Numbered from the stretch's first letter, positions 1-6,768 are shown. The stretch: DNA of 15,759 nucleotides from Deltaproteobacteria bacterium (GCA_016875255.1 VGRU01000057.1:1-15759); one strand, 5' to 3'. The notes: generated by a model not told the origin, from the sequence alone. Numbers and translations are program-made.

Positions 1-101
1 TTCTACAGGCCAAACTGCCCTGTTTTGGTGATCAATCAGTAAAAGGAGACAACGCTGTCTTGAGGCTATTCTTATTCGGCAATTTAGGGGAAGGGTTTAA
101 G

Positions 102-299
102 GTGAACATGTCATTCTTATCTTTCCTTATTAGAAGAGGATGGTTCTTCAACAAGGCAGTATGGTCATTAAACCTTCTGCTTGTCCGGTTGAGGTTTATT
201 TTTCTGATCTTTTATTACCGATTGCAAAGAAAAGTTCTTAATTTCATGAAGGATGTTACGAGTACATTCTATGACAGATTAAAATTCAAATCTGACTAA
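102..299 (+). CDS. Possible small membrane-associated protein, unrecognised
   Basis: An open frame runs to a TAA at 297-299. I chose the GTG at 102 because an AGGGGAAGGG stretch ends about eight bases upstream; an earlier TTG at 60 also has an AAAGGAG-like site about 11 bases upstream. From 102 the product would be 65 residues. It has one hydrophobic, Arg-interrupted stretch near residues 19-40 (rich in L, V, F, I, Y) followed by a basic, polar tail, as in a small single-pass or amphipathic membrane protein. I recognise no family. Composition is T-rich and the hydrophobic look could be a chance result of that, so this may not be a gene. It sits just ahead of the regulatory cluster that begins at 333. 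Confidence 0.25.
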   Translation: MNMSFLSFLIRRGWFFNKAVWSLNLLLVRLRFIFLIFYYRLQRKVLNFMKDVTSTFYDRLKFKSD

Positions 300-332
300 A
301 CTACTCACCTTCAATCAATAAAAAGGGGCTGG

Positions 333-620
333 ATGATGAAAAAAACCGATCGATCATCAAGGGGAGCATTGCTTATCATGATTGATGAAAATGTTCAGCG
401 AGAAGTTGATCTACGAAGAATGGTTTTACAAATCATTACAGATTATCGGGCCATCACCACCATGGATATCTGGTACGAGTTAGGGGAGGAGGGTAGGCTT
501 GAAGGCAGTATCTCCCTTGATGAAGTCCGTGAAACTCTGTCCCAATTGGAAGGACAGAAGATGATAGCAAGAGGCAATGATGACGAATGGAAAATTTCAG
601 AAGGCGATGGCAGTAAATGA
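333..620 (+). CDS. Small winged-helix-like protein, function unknown
   Basis: This frame encodes 95 residues. An AAGGGG site lies four bases before ATG 333 and seven before ATG 336, so either Met could be used; a further ATG at 378 would remove a basic leader. The body has the pattern of a winged-helix DNA-binding or dimerisation fold: a helix (VDLRRMVLQIITDY), a second helix (TTMDIWYELGEEG), a recognition-like helix (SLDEVRETLSQLEGQKMI) and a beta-wing ending in DDEWKISEG. This is a fold impression from helix spacing and the terminal xxW-x-I strand, not a family match. It is followed within about 75 bases by the PTS EIIA-like gene and probably belongs to the same operon. Role unknown; a small transcription factor or adaptor is the simplest guess. 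Confidence 0.6.
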   Translation: MMKKTDRSSRGALLIMIDENVQREVDLRRMVLQIITDYRAITTMDIWYELGEEGRLEGSISLDEVRETLSQLEGQKMIARGNDDEWKISEGDGSK

Positions 621-695
621 ACTGCGCATACCCCCGGTGGGCAGGTTGGCGTCATACAGGCATATTTATTTGAAGAAAAAGGGGTGTTTTTTGAA

Positions 696-1148
696 ATGAT
701 TGGTGCTGTAATCATCGCGCATTCTTTTGTCGGAAAAGAGTTGATTGCGACAGCAGAGTATATTGTCGGGAAAATTGAAGGCATCACTGCGGTTTCAATC
801 AATGGTGAAACGAATGCCTTTGAAGCGAGGAAGAGAGTTTCGGATGCCATTAAACAAGTGTCTCGAGGAGATGGCGTCCTTCTTCTGACCGATCTTTTCG
901 GAGGTTCTCCATCAAACATCTCATTCTCATTTTTAAACAGTGAAAAAATTGATGTGGTCACAGGAGTCAATCTTCCCATGATCTTAACTTTTTGGAACAA
1001 GAGGGAAGACAAGAGTCTGTCGGATTTAGCAAAACTCATCCAACTTTCAGGCACTCGAAATATAGTCATTGCAAAAGAATTATTAAAGGAGAGGGGCGCC
1101 TTTGGAAGAAGAATCCTCAAAAGCGACGGACGATTTTCACAAAAATAA
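696..1148 (+). CDS. PTS mannose-family EIIA domain protein (stand-alone)
   Basis: The 150-residue product matches the EIIA-Man fold (PTS_IIA_Man). It opens with the typical strand MIGAVIIAHS, in which His9 aligns with the phosphorylated His10 of E. coli EIIAB-Man. It carries LLLTDLFGGSPSN, in which Asp66 and the GGSP turn match the conserved active-site Asp67 segment. In the family this domain accepts phosphate from HPr. The start was set at ATG 696 because the family begins right at this beta strand; a GTG at 684 in the same frame is possible but adds four extra residues. An AAGGGG lies 11 bases upstream. No EIIB, EIIC, EIID, HPr or EI is in the window, so a regulatory rather than sugar-transport role is inferred. 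The 3' end overlaps the response regulator gene by 47 bases. Confidence 0.88.
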   Translation: MIGAVIIAHSFVGKELIATAEYIVGKIEGITAVSINGETNAFEARKRVSDAIKQVSRGDGVLLLTDLFGGSPSNISFSFLNSEKIDVVTGVNLPMILTFWNKREDKSLSDLAKLIQLSGTRNIVIAKELLKERGAFGRRILKSDGRFSQK

Positions 1149-1503
1149 GAAAAAGATATTGATCGTCGATGATGACGAAACAATTCTTTACATATTGAAA
1201 AGGTTCTTTGTCGGAATGGGATTTCAAGTCTGGGTGGCCAAAGATGGTTTCGAAGCTATGGAGAGGCTGAAAGCAGAAAAGCCCGCTCTGGTCCTTACAG
1301 ACATAAAGATGCCTTCTTTTTCAGGGATCGATCTGATCAAATTCATCCGCCAAAACATGAAAGACGTTCCCATCATCGTGATGACGGCTTTTCCCCATCT
1401 TTATCCTGAAAAAAGGAATGAGAATCAAGTAGAGGCCTACTACGTGAAACCGTTCGATATTGACGAGATGTTTTTATCCATAGAGAAAATTTTAGGAGGC
1501 TAA
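1102..1503 (+). CDS. Single-domain response regulator (CheY-like receiver)
   Basis: The 133-residue protein is a receiver domain with no output domain. Residues 18-130 cover it: acidic pocket D23-D24-D25, phospho-acceptor Asp67 in LVLTDIKMP, Thr95 in IIVMTAF, and Lys116 in YYVKPF. After a charged N-terminal leader of about 15 residues the domain starts at KKKILIVDDD. The TTG start at 1102 is supported by AAAGGAGAGGGG ending about seven bases upstream; the frame overlaps the end of the EIIA gene by 47 bases, which suggests translational coupling. There is no ATG between 1102 and the first receiver strand. A lone receiver next to an EIIA phosphocarrier suggests a phosphorelay intermediate or protein-protein switch; the cognate kinase is not next to it. 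Confidence 0.9.
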   Translation: MEEESSKATDDFHKNKKKILIVDDDETILYILKRFFVGMGFQVWVAKDGFEAMERLKAEKPALVLTDIKMPSFSGIDLIKFIRQNMKDVPIIVMTAFPHLYPEKRNENQVEAYYVKPFDIDEMFLSIEKILGG

Positions 1504-1508
1504 ATATC

Positions 1509-1730
1509 ATGCCCTGCACTCTTTATCTGGGTTTGACTTCGGGAAATCCTTTAAAAGTTTGTGGCCCCAAGGAGCGGCTTGGCTTTGCCCCAAGTTCGGC
1601 CCATTTAAAAATGTTCTGTCTATCGATTTCTGCATATCAAGAGTGCCCCATGTATAAACTTAAAACATCGAATTGGAAGGAAACGAATTGGTGGCTTCGG
1701 TTTTTCAAAAAACTTTTTAGATTTTCCTGA
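1509..1730 (+). CDS. Small Cys-containing protein with a FCLS-x3-Y-x2-CP-x-Y motif
   Basis: This 73-residue frame starts at ATG 1509, six bases after the response-regulator stop, with an AGGAGG at 1494-1499 giving a nine-base spacing. It has four cysteines (3, 18, 37, 46). The second pair lies in a motif FCLSISAYQECPMY, spaced like short Cys motifs in small anaerobe proteins with an Rx-C-x8-CP-x-Y arrangement, which could bind metal or an Fe-S centre. The remainder is basic and aromatic with no membrane segment. I do not recognise a named family. The strong ribosome site and tight spacing argue that it is expressed with its neighbours. The next gene, an even smaller zinc-ribbon protein, starts 18 bases downstream, so these may be partner subunits. 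Confidence 0.55.
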   Translation: MPCTLYLGLTSGNPLKVCGPKERLGFAPSSAHLKMFCLSISAYQECPMYKLKTSNWKETNWWLRFFKKLFRFS

Positions 1731-1748
1731 TTAAGAAAGGGAAGAAAG

Positions 1749-1892
1749 TTGGAGCGTCCGATCTGCAGGAATGCTTTTTTTAAGACCAAAGAGATTCTGA
1801 TGATAGTTGATAGAGGTTTTTATTGCCATCACTGCGGAAACCAGCTCATTTCCTACCCTGATGAAAAAGACGGGCTTGAAGGGGATACGTAA
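1749..1892 (+). CDS. 47-residue zinc-ribbon-like protein
   Basis: This short frame begins with TTG at 1749, preceded by an AAGAAAGGGAAGAAAG purine-rich site, and ends with TAA at 1890-1892 that shares its last A with the ATG of the next gene. The product has Cys6 near the start, then a hydrophobic strand, then FYCHHCGNQLIS with Cys26 and Cys29 in a CxxCG knuckle, followed by an acidic tail. One CxxC plus Cys6 and the adjacent His residues could complete a zinc site, or two molecules could share one. The tidy overlaps on the 3' side and the knuckle motif make it more than a chance frame. It resembles the minimal Zn-ribbon proteins found in bacterial operons; function is unknown. Confidence 0.6.
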   Translation: MERPICRNAFFKTKEILMIVDRGFYCHHCGNQLISYPDEKDGLEGDT

Positions 1893-2359
1893 TGATGATT
1901 TCTAAAATATTGATCATTGCCAGTGCAACAAGGGATGCTTCGGTATCAATTTTGGATGCCTTTCAGCTCATTCAGAAAGACCAGCCGGCCGTAAAGGTCA
2001 TCTTTGTTTCCTACCTCACCGATCTTTTTAAGGGGCGATTAGGCTTCAATACCCTAACCTATTGGGTGAAAGAGGAAAAAGAATGTTTGGAGAGGGTAAA
2101 AAGTTACTTTACCAGAATGGACATTCCTTACGATTTCGAGGTGATCACCATTCCTCCTTGGGAGATGGTTTTTAATGAGATAAAGGATGGGGTTCATCAT
2201 CTGGTTATTCTTCAGGGTGAATTTCTTAAAATGTGGAGAAAGGATGAGGCAAATTGTGGATTATGTTCTGATGTCATCTCTAAATTGAAGTGTCCCATTT
2301 GGGTGATTAATTCTGAGGAGGAAACATCTTGTCCAACCTTCAACCTCCGAAACTCATGA
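1892..2359 (+). CDS. Divergent universal-stress-like (UspA superfamily) protein
   Basis: The 155-residue protein begins with a Rossmann-type strand (KILIIASATRDASVSILDAFQLI), has a middle strand KVIFVSYL, a helix rich in charged residues (EEKECLERVKSYFTRM), then DFEVIT, HHLVILQGEF and a closing strand LKCPIWVIN. This order, and the final xxCPxWVI strand, fit the UspA/HUP alpha-beta fold. The ATP-binding glycine signature of UspA (G-x2-G-x9-G) is absent, so it is probably a non-nucleotide-binding or degenerate member. ATG 1892 overlaps the previous stop by one base, and GAAGGGGAT lies just upstream, which indicates coupled translation. A second ATG follows immediately at 1895. It closes the cluster of small regulatory genes. 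Confidence 0.65.
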   Translation: MMISKILIIASATRDASVSILDAFQLIQKDQPAVKVIFVSYLTDLFKGRLGFNTLTYWVKEEKECLERVKSYFTRMDIPYDFEVITIPPWEMVFNEIKDGVHHLVILQGEFLKMWRKDEANCGLCSDVISKLKCPIWVINSEEETSCPTFNLRNS

Positions 2360-2534
2360 TAAATTTATGAATTCAATCCAAATAGATTGGAGAAAGCGGC
2401 TGATCCTGTTTTTAGCAATGATGATCGAGGCTCTAACCCATAGAATGGTTCGCTCCCGATGTGGACATTTGATAGAGCCTTCTTCAACGAATAAAATATT
2501 TTGTAACCATTTAGTTGTTTGAAATCGTCTTGTA
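2360..2534. other. Non-coding stretch with no recognised gene
   Basis: Together with the adjacent repeat, this makes a gap of roughly 360 bases between the Usp-like gene and the next likely start at 2723. I see only a weak five-base hairpin (CAATC...GATTG near 2373-2388) shortly after the Usp-like stop. There is no convincing frame and no clear promoter pair. It may hold the operon end or a decayed gene. Confidence 0.35.
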
Positions 2535-2611
2535 AAATCCCTCCCAACCTCCCTTTTCCAAAGGGAGGAGAAAGGTTTCCCCCTTTTGACAAAGGGGGAT
2601 GAAGGGGGATT
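2535..2611. repeat. Paired-hairpin intergenic repeat element
   Basis: Two adjacent, almost perfect inverted repeats lie in this stretch. The first has a nine-base stem CCTCCCTTT (2548-2556) with AAAGGGAGG (2560-2568) and a three-base loop. The second has TCCCCCTTT (2578-2586) with AAAGGGGGA (2591-2599) around TGAC. The outer borders AATCCCTCCC and GAAGGGGGATT are themselves roughly inverted. Elements of this C-run/AAAGGG type are dispersed non-coding repeats in many anaerobic proteobacterial genomes, so this is probably a MITE- or REP-like copy. No similar copy occurs elsewhere in this window. A bidirectional terminator role is possible, but there is no proper T-run after either stem. Confidence 0.6.
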
Positions 2612-2722
2612 AGATCAGTTTTTTCAAAGCACTAAAGTGTTACAAACAATTAAGGTTAAGTTCTACCGATGTGGTCATATTCTTCTAAAGGGAAAGTCCA
2701 TAACATAAAGGGGGGATTCGCT

Positions 2723-3208
2723 TTGAATTCGGATATCTTCGGAAATCTAAGGGAATGGGACAAGGTTCTGGAAGTTCTCAACAGTCTAAAAGAATCGATA
2801 AAACTGGATGAGCACCAAACTGGACTGGCAAGGATATTAAGATATGGGCAAAATTGGAAACTCCTTGAAAGAGTCCTGGAGGACGCAAAAGAAATAAGTC
2901 AGCCTTCCAATGAATTCCTTTTGGAGGTATCGAGGATCATGACGGACCGAAACGTCCACCTGAATGCGAGAATCCTCGCTTTGGAGACTCTGGAATGTTT
3001 GGTTCCTCGGATACCGCAAGATCGTAAACAGGATCACAACCTTAATCCGACTTTAATTGTCCGTAAGATGGCGGATATGTTGAAGTGGCCAGAACCGCCC
3101 ATTTTTCATGAAGCCGTTACGAAATCATTGAATTCTATCAACGCGAAGTGGGAGATCGAGATCGTCAGAGCAGGTAAAACCTATGGGGGAGAATCAACCC
3201 CCAAGTAA
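2723..3208 (+). CDS. Helical protein of unknown function
   Basis: I chose TTG 2723 because AAAGGGGGG ends seven bases upstream; the ATG at 2669 would add 18 basic residues and has no ribosome site. From 2723 the product is 161 residues, almost wholly alpha-helical by pattern: amphipathic stretches near 10-30, 33-60, 65-85, 90-105 and 125-150. It has no signal peptide, membrane segment or cysteine cluster; there is one Cys, in LECLVPR. The repeating helix pairs, including LEVSRIMTDRN, LNARILALETLECL and FHEAVTKSLNSI, suggest a HEAT/ARM-like or other helical scaffold. I do not recognise a family. It lies between two repeat elements and upstream of the transhydrogenase operon, with a GC-rich insertion separating it from pntAA. 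Confidence 0.6.
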   Translation: MNSDIFGNLREWDKVLEVLNSLKESIKLDEHQTGLARILRYGQNWKLLERVLEDAKEISQPSNEFLLEVSRIMTDRNVHLNARILALETLECLVPRIPQDRKQDHNLNPTLIVRKMADMLKWPEPPIFHEAVTKSLNSINAKWEIEIVRAGKTYGGESTPK

Positions 3209-3214
3209 ACCTCG

Positions 3215-3328
3215 TTAGAAATTCCAGCGGGCCTTCGCCGCGCCGGTGCGCGAGCATGGCGGGAGTGGCTTCGACCACGCAGGCGGGGCACTCGCCGCGC
3301 AAGCGCTGGCGCAGCGGGTTATTTCTAA
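3215..3328. repeat. GC-rich nested inverted-repeat element (MITE/REP-like or structured RNA)
   Basis: This stretch is bounded by a perfect inverted repeat, TTAGAAAT (3215-3222) and ATTTCTAA (3321-3328). Inside it CCAGCG (3224-3229) pairs with CGCTGG (3304-3309), GCGAG (3250-3254) with CTCGC (3291-3295), GTGG (3265-3268) with CCAC (3275-3278), and GCGC CGGT GCGC forms a local hairpin at 3240-3251. A nine-base direct repeat TCGCCGCGC occurs at 3235-3243 and 3292-3300. Its base composition is far more GC-rich than the genes on either side, which suggests an inserted element. The minus strand is open through it and would read a GECPACVVEA-type peptide, but no start signal supports a gene. It lies immediately upstream of the pntAA ribosome site and could affect that operon's expression. 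Confidence 0.6.
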
Positions 3329-3355
3329 AGGGGTAAACAGGAACGGAGGTACATG

Positions 3356-4528
3356 ATGAACATTGGAATTCCAAAAGAAATTATGCTCGAGGAGAAAAGG
3401 ATTGCAGCAATACCTGAAACAGTCCAAAAATTCATCAAGATGGGTTTTAACGTTTTGGTAGAAACATCTGCCGGCGAGGGCATTCACTGTGAAGATCTGG
3501 AATATGAAAAAGCCGGCGCGAGGATCATGCCGGACGCTGAATCCTTGTATCAGAATGCAGATGTCATCCTGAAAGTGAAACAGCCCCTGTACAATGAAAA
3601 GTCAGGGAGGCATGAAATAGAATTAATGAAAGAGAAAAGCATTCTGATTGCCTTTCTGCACCCGGCAGCTCCCTCGAATCATGAAATGATCCAGAAATTA
3701 AGAGACAAAGGGATCACCTCATTCACGATGGATGGCATTCCGCGTATATCCCGTGCCCAGACCATGGATGCCCTCACCTCCATGAGTACAGTAACCGGTT
3801 ACAAATCCGTCCTCATCGCCGCCAGCTATTTGCCAAAGTTTGTTCCTATGATCACTACTGCCATAGGATCAATAAAACCGGCATATTTTTTGGTAGTCGG
3901 TATCGGTGTCGTGGGCCTTCAGGCCTTAGCCACCATCAAAAGACTCGGTGGCATCACGACGGCTGTAGATATTCGTGAAGACGCGAGGAAGGGAGCCATG
4001 AGTTTAGGGGCGAAGATCGGGGGTTTTGAGGCACCTGAACAATTGTCTATTGGGAAATGGGGCTATGCCAAAGCTCTTCCCAGCGATTGGTTGGAAAAGG
4101 AAAGAGCCGCCCTGAGCCCTTTAGTGCAAGAGGCTGACGTAGTCATCTTAAGCGCCTTAGTGCCGGGTGAAGTCGCCCCCATTCTGGTTACAGAAGAAAT
4201 GCTTGTCAGGATGAAACCCGGCTCTGTCATTGTGGATGTATCGATTGATCAGGGAGGGAACTGCACATCTACAGAAGCGGGGACTGACATAATTAAGCAC
4301 GGAGTTTTGATCTGTGGCCTGCAAAATATTCCTGGCAGAATTCCTGTCCATGCCACCTGGCTTTATGCCAATAATATTTTTCATTATGTAAAAAACCTAT
4401 TTAAAAATGGCTTAAACGATCTCGACCTGGAGGACGAAATCGTTCAAAATTCCCTGGTCACATATCAAGGTAAAATTCTTTATGAAGGCGTTCTCAAGGC
4501 TCTGAATGGGCCCACATCGGAACCCTAA
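3356..4528 (+). CDS. pntAA: NAD(P)+ transhydrogenase subunit alpha part 1 (NAD-binding domain I)
   Basis: The 390-residue protein is domain I of proton-translocating transhydrogenase, the soluble NAD(H)-binding part that exchanges hydride with NADP in domain III. Characteristic segments are the MNIGIPKE start, RISRAQTMDALTSM (the RQD-loop region beside the nicotinamide site), the Rossmann GxGxxG (GIGVVG near 182-187), and the SVIVDVSIDQGGN to HATWLYANN-type C-terminal segment. Alanine dehydrogenase is related but lacks the following membrane subunits. GGAGGT at 3345-3350 is five bases from ATG 3356 and only two from ATG 3353, so the second Met is preferred. The separate AA/AB split is the Rhodospirillum-type three-polypeptide form. 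It forms an operon with the next two genes. Confidence 0.96.
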   Translation: MNIGIPKEIMLEEKRIAAIPETVQKFIKMGFNVLVETSAGEGIHCEDLEYEKAGARIMPDAESLYQNADVILKVKQPLYNEKSGRHEIELMKEKSILIAFLHPAAPSNHEMIQKLRDKGITSFTMDGIPRISRAQTMDALTSMSTVTGYKSVLIAASYLPKFVPMITTAIGSIKPAYFLVVGIGVVGLQALATIKRLGGITTAVDIREDARKGAMSLGAKIGGFEAPEQLSIGKWGYAKALPSDWLEKERAALSPLVQEADVVILSALVPGEVAPILVTEEMLVRMKPGSVIVDVSIDQGGNCTSTEAGTDIIKHGVLICGLQNIPGRIPVHATWLYANNIFHYVKNLFKNGLNDLDLEDEIVQNSLVTYQGKILYEGVLKALNGPTSEP

Positions 4529-4597
4529 CAAATCAGCCTTTGAGGTCCAGCAAAATCAAGTCCGATAGATACTATTCAACCGGAGGACGAAGAACCC

Positions 4598-4876
4598 ATG
4601 ACTATACTGATGATTCTGCTATCCGTTTTTGTCGTTTCATTCCTAATCGGGTACTTCCTAATCTCACGTGTTCCGCCATTATTGCATACTCCATTGATGT
4701 CTATGACAAATGCGATCTCGGCGGTAACCATCCTTGGGGCCCTTCTCCTGTTTACTGTTACATCCGACGCCCCTCAGAAAATATTGGGGGCAATAGCCAT
4801 AGGGATGGCTGTATTCAATGTGGTAGGGGGCTTCGTCATCACTGACCGGATGCTTAAGCTATTCAAAAAAGATTGA
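4598..4876 (+). CDS. pntAB: NAD(P)+ transhydrogenase subunit alpha part 2 (membrane)
   Basis: The 92-residue protein has three membrane spans (about residues 3-22, 36-55 and 62-82) and the family's polar segment HTPLMSMTNAISA between the first two. It supplies part of membrane domain II, which carries protons. It lies 69 bases after pntAA; GGAGG at 4582-4586 is about 11 bases from the ATG, a slightly long spacing. A longer frame over the same bases, 4540-4845, is out of register with the family and was discarded. It ends in a short basic tail (LKLFKKD), as expected for the cytoplasmic side. Confidence 0.95.
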   Translation: MTILMILLSVFVVSFLIGYFLISRVPPLLHTPLMSMTNAISAVTILGALLLFTVTSDAPQKILGAIAIGMAVFNVVGGFVITDRMLKLFKKD

Positions 4877-4953
4877 AAGAATGTCTTCGATGTTGAGTTG
4901 CTCAAGGTCGTAAGAGTGGTTTCCCCGGAGTGGTAACGAAAGGAGAATATTCG

Positions 4954-6405
4954 ATGAATTTCTGGTTCAGTCTCTTAATTGACTTCGCGATCATCCTCAT
5001 TTTTCTGCTGGGAATTGGTCAGTTCAGAGCCCCCAAGAGCGCACGAAGAGGCAATCTCACGGCAGCCTTGGCATTGGCCTTGGCTGGAATCGCGATTGTC
5101 ATGAAGCATAGGATTTTCGAACCTCACATTGTGATGATTGCTTTGATGGCTGGTTCCGTGGCGGGCTGGCGAATCGCCATGAGAGTTAATATGATTCAAA
5201 TTCCGGCAATGGTGGCCTTCCAGCATGGGGCTGGAGGTATTGCGGCTTTTCTGGTTTCATTTGTCGAATTGACAAGGTATGTCACTCCAGGAATATCCAT
5301 CGGAAAGGTTTCGGGGCTCCTGGGACTGGTCATCGGCGCAATGACCTTCAGTGGAAGTATGATTGCCAGTGGGAAGCTTTCCAATGTGGTGAGGCAAACA
5401 CCCTGGCTGTTGCCAAACCATAATCGGTGGACCGCCGTCCTCATGGTTTTAATAATTATCTTCTCCGGCACTGCCTCGGCTCACTCTGAAGGACAGGGGG
5501 GGATTTATTATCTCGTCATATTGGTCATACTTTCCGCTCTCTTGGGCGTTGTTTTCTCTATTCGAATCGGCGGTGCCGATATGCCGGTTCTGATCTCTTT
5601 TCTTAATGCAACGGCAGGTTTAGCTGCGGCCTTCTGTGGCGTAATCATCGAAAGCCGACTCCTTGTCGCCTGTGGTGCGACGGTCGCTGCTTCCGGATCG
5701 ATTCTCACCCTCGTCATGTGCAGGGCCATGAATCGAAATTTTCTTATGATTCTTGCAGGATCTCAGGGAAAACCGACAAATCAAGATCAAATGATTGTAA
5801 AGGACAGGACGCTCCCTGAGCCAGCCACTTTAAAGGTGGACGAGAGATCTCTTTCCAAAGAAGCATTGAAGAAAGATCCATTTTCTGTGGCCATCGAGAC
5901 CGCTAAGGAAGCAAAGCAAGTGATTATCGTTCCGGGATACGGTATGGCGCTCGCACAGGCCCAGTTTGAGGTTAAGGAGTTAGCTAATCTCCTTGAACAG
6001 TCTGGGAAACAGGTCAAGTTTGCCATTCACCCTGTGGCTGGGAGGATGCCGGGACATATGAACGTCTTACTGGCTGAAGCCGAGGTCCCGTACGATAAAC
6101 TCTATGAAATGAATCAAATCAATGACGAATTCAAGGAGACGGATCTGGTCATTATCATCGGGGCATGTGATGTTGTTAACCCCGCAGCGACCCGTATGGA
6201 AGAAACCCCAATCTCAGGAATGCCCATTCTAATGACCCATGAAGCCAAAAACGTCGTGGTCTGCAATTTTGATGATAAGCCTGGATACTCAGGAGTCGAG
6301 AATCCTCTTTATACGGAGACCCATGCCATTTTGCTTCTGGGGGATGCAAAAGATACTCTCGGTCGACTGATAAGAGGTCTCTCTGCCGATTCCGGTATAA
6401 GTTAA
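4954..6405 (+). CDS. pntB: NAD(P)+ transhydrogenase subunit beta
   Basis: The 483-residue protein has about nine hydrophobic spans over residues 1-260 (domain II), then a soluble NADP-binding domain III. Domain III shows GYGMALAQAQ (from residue 328), HPVAGRMPGHMNVLLAEA, IGACDVVNPAA and DDKPGYSGVENPL, all hallmarks of PntB. ATG 4954 is preferred over the GTG at 4930 because AGGAG at 4941-4945 gives an eight-base spacing. The membrane segment VAFQHGAGG carries a His where many homologues have the conserved proton-path His of E. coli PntB (His91); that alignment is my inference. With pntAA/AB it would couple the proton motive force to NADPH formation from NADH, or run in reverse. It ends the operon before a long gap. 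Confidence 0.97.
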   Translation: MNFWFSLLIDFAIILIFLLGIGQFRAPKSARRGNLTAALALALAGIAIVMKHRIFEPHIVMIALMAGSVAGWRIAMRVNMIQIPAMVAFQHGAGGIAAFLVSFVELTRYVTPGISIGKVSGLLGLVIGAMTFSGSMIASGKLSNVVRQTPWLLPNHNRWTAVLMVLIIIFSGTASAHSEGQGGIYYLVILVILSALLGVVFSIRIGGADMPVLISFLNATAGLAAAFCGVIIESRLLVACGATVAASGSILTLVMCRAMNRNFLMILAGSQGKPTNQDQMIVKDRTLPEPATLKVDERSLSKEALKKDPFSVAIETAKEAKQVIIVPGYGMALAQAQFEVKELANLLEQSGKQVKFAIHPVAGRMPGHMNVLLAEAEVPYDKLYEMNQINDEFKETDLVIIIGACDVVNPAATRMEETPISGMPILMTHEAKNVVVCNFDDKPGYSGVENPLYTETHAILLLGDAKDTLGRLIRGLSADSGIS

Positions 6406-6565
6406 TAAATTTATACGACAGGTGGAGTAATCGACATCATATCAGGGGGGGACCTTCCGCCTCGATTTCTTGCAACAGGTTGTCTTATCGAAGACATGAA
6501 GCAGAAATAAGCCGGTGAAGCTCCGAAAGAATGTAGAATTCTATCTTTTTCGGCCTTGAGCCTTT

Positions 6566-6592
6566 CAGGGATGGAGAAATCCATCAGCCCTG
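6566..6592 (+). other. Stem-loop with GAAA tetraloop
   Basis: CAGGG-ATGGA pairs with TCCAT and, after a three-base bulge CAG, CCCTG, around a GAAA loop. This gives ten pairs closed by a GNRA tetraloop, a stable RNA hairpin. It lies about 160 bases after pntB. No T-run follows on either strand, so it is not a classical intrinsic terminator; it may be a 3' end stabiliser or part of a leader upstream of the kinase gene. Confidence 0.5.
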
Positions 6593-6660
6593 TCACCTTC
6601 CATTAGTCTGGAAATTCTACCTTGAAACTCCTCGAATGAATCTCATCCTCCTCCTTTCTT

Positions 6661-6689
6661 TTGTCTGAAATTTAAGATAAAATTATCCT
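6661..6689 (+). promoter_or_regulatory. Weak sigma-70-like promoter candidate for the kinase/regulator pair
   Basis: TTGTCT (6661-6666) and TATCCT (6684-6689) are 17 bases apart, an ideal spacing with four of six matches at each hexamer. A transcript would start near 6696, before either kinase start. In AT-rich intergenic DNA such matches arise by chance, so this is a candidate only. Confidence 0.3.
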
Positions 6690-6768
6690 GTCTGTTGAAT
6701 GAATAAGTCATCTCTCCAGTTGTGGGATGGATACGGTAATATTATCTGCTCTTGAGAGGGCAATCGGG

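Larger units (their letters stand above)
6406..6726. other. Intergenic region between pntB and the kinase gene
   Basis: This gap of about 320 bases contains no convincing gene. The minus-strand frame at 6411-6596 resembles no family. It holds a strong stem-loop at 6566-6592, described separately, and a weak promoter candidate at 6661-6689. The rest shows nothing recognisable; a small hairpin GTCTT-ATCG-AAGAC occurs near 6482-6496. The run of G at 6445-6451 is notable but not part of a known element. Confidence 0.5.

Noticed and set aside
1..30. CCAAA...TTTGG hairpin at the window start as a terminator of an upstream gene
   Set aside because: Only five pairs and no T-run; too weak to call.
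443..1183. Long minus-strand open frame of 246 codons
   Set aside because: It is antisense to three well-supported + strand genes, with a Ser/Phe-rich composition typical of shadow frames and no ribosome site or recognisable fold.
3165..3374. Minus-strand frame across the GC-rich element, reading GECPACVVEA
   Set aside because: No start signal and it overlaps both flanking genes. The peptide arises from the GC-rich repeat itself. It is noted as an oddity of the element, not a gene.
4540..4845. Alternative + strand frame of 101 codons overlapping pntAB
   Set aside because: pntAB in the other frame matches its family end to end; this frame is a shadow.
6411..6596. Minus-strand frame of 61 codons after pntB
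   Set aside because: Some ribosome-site-like bases exist, but the sequence looks non-protein-like and it covers a strong hairpin. I cannot support it.
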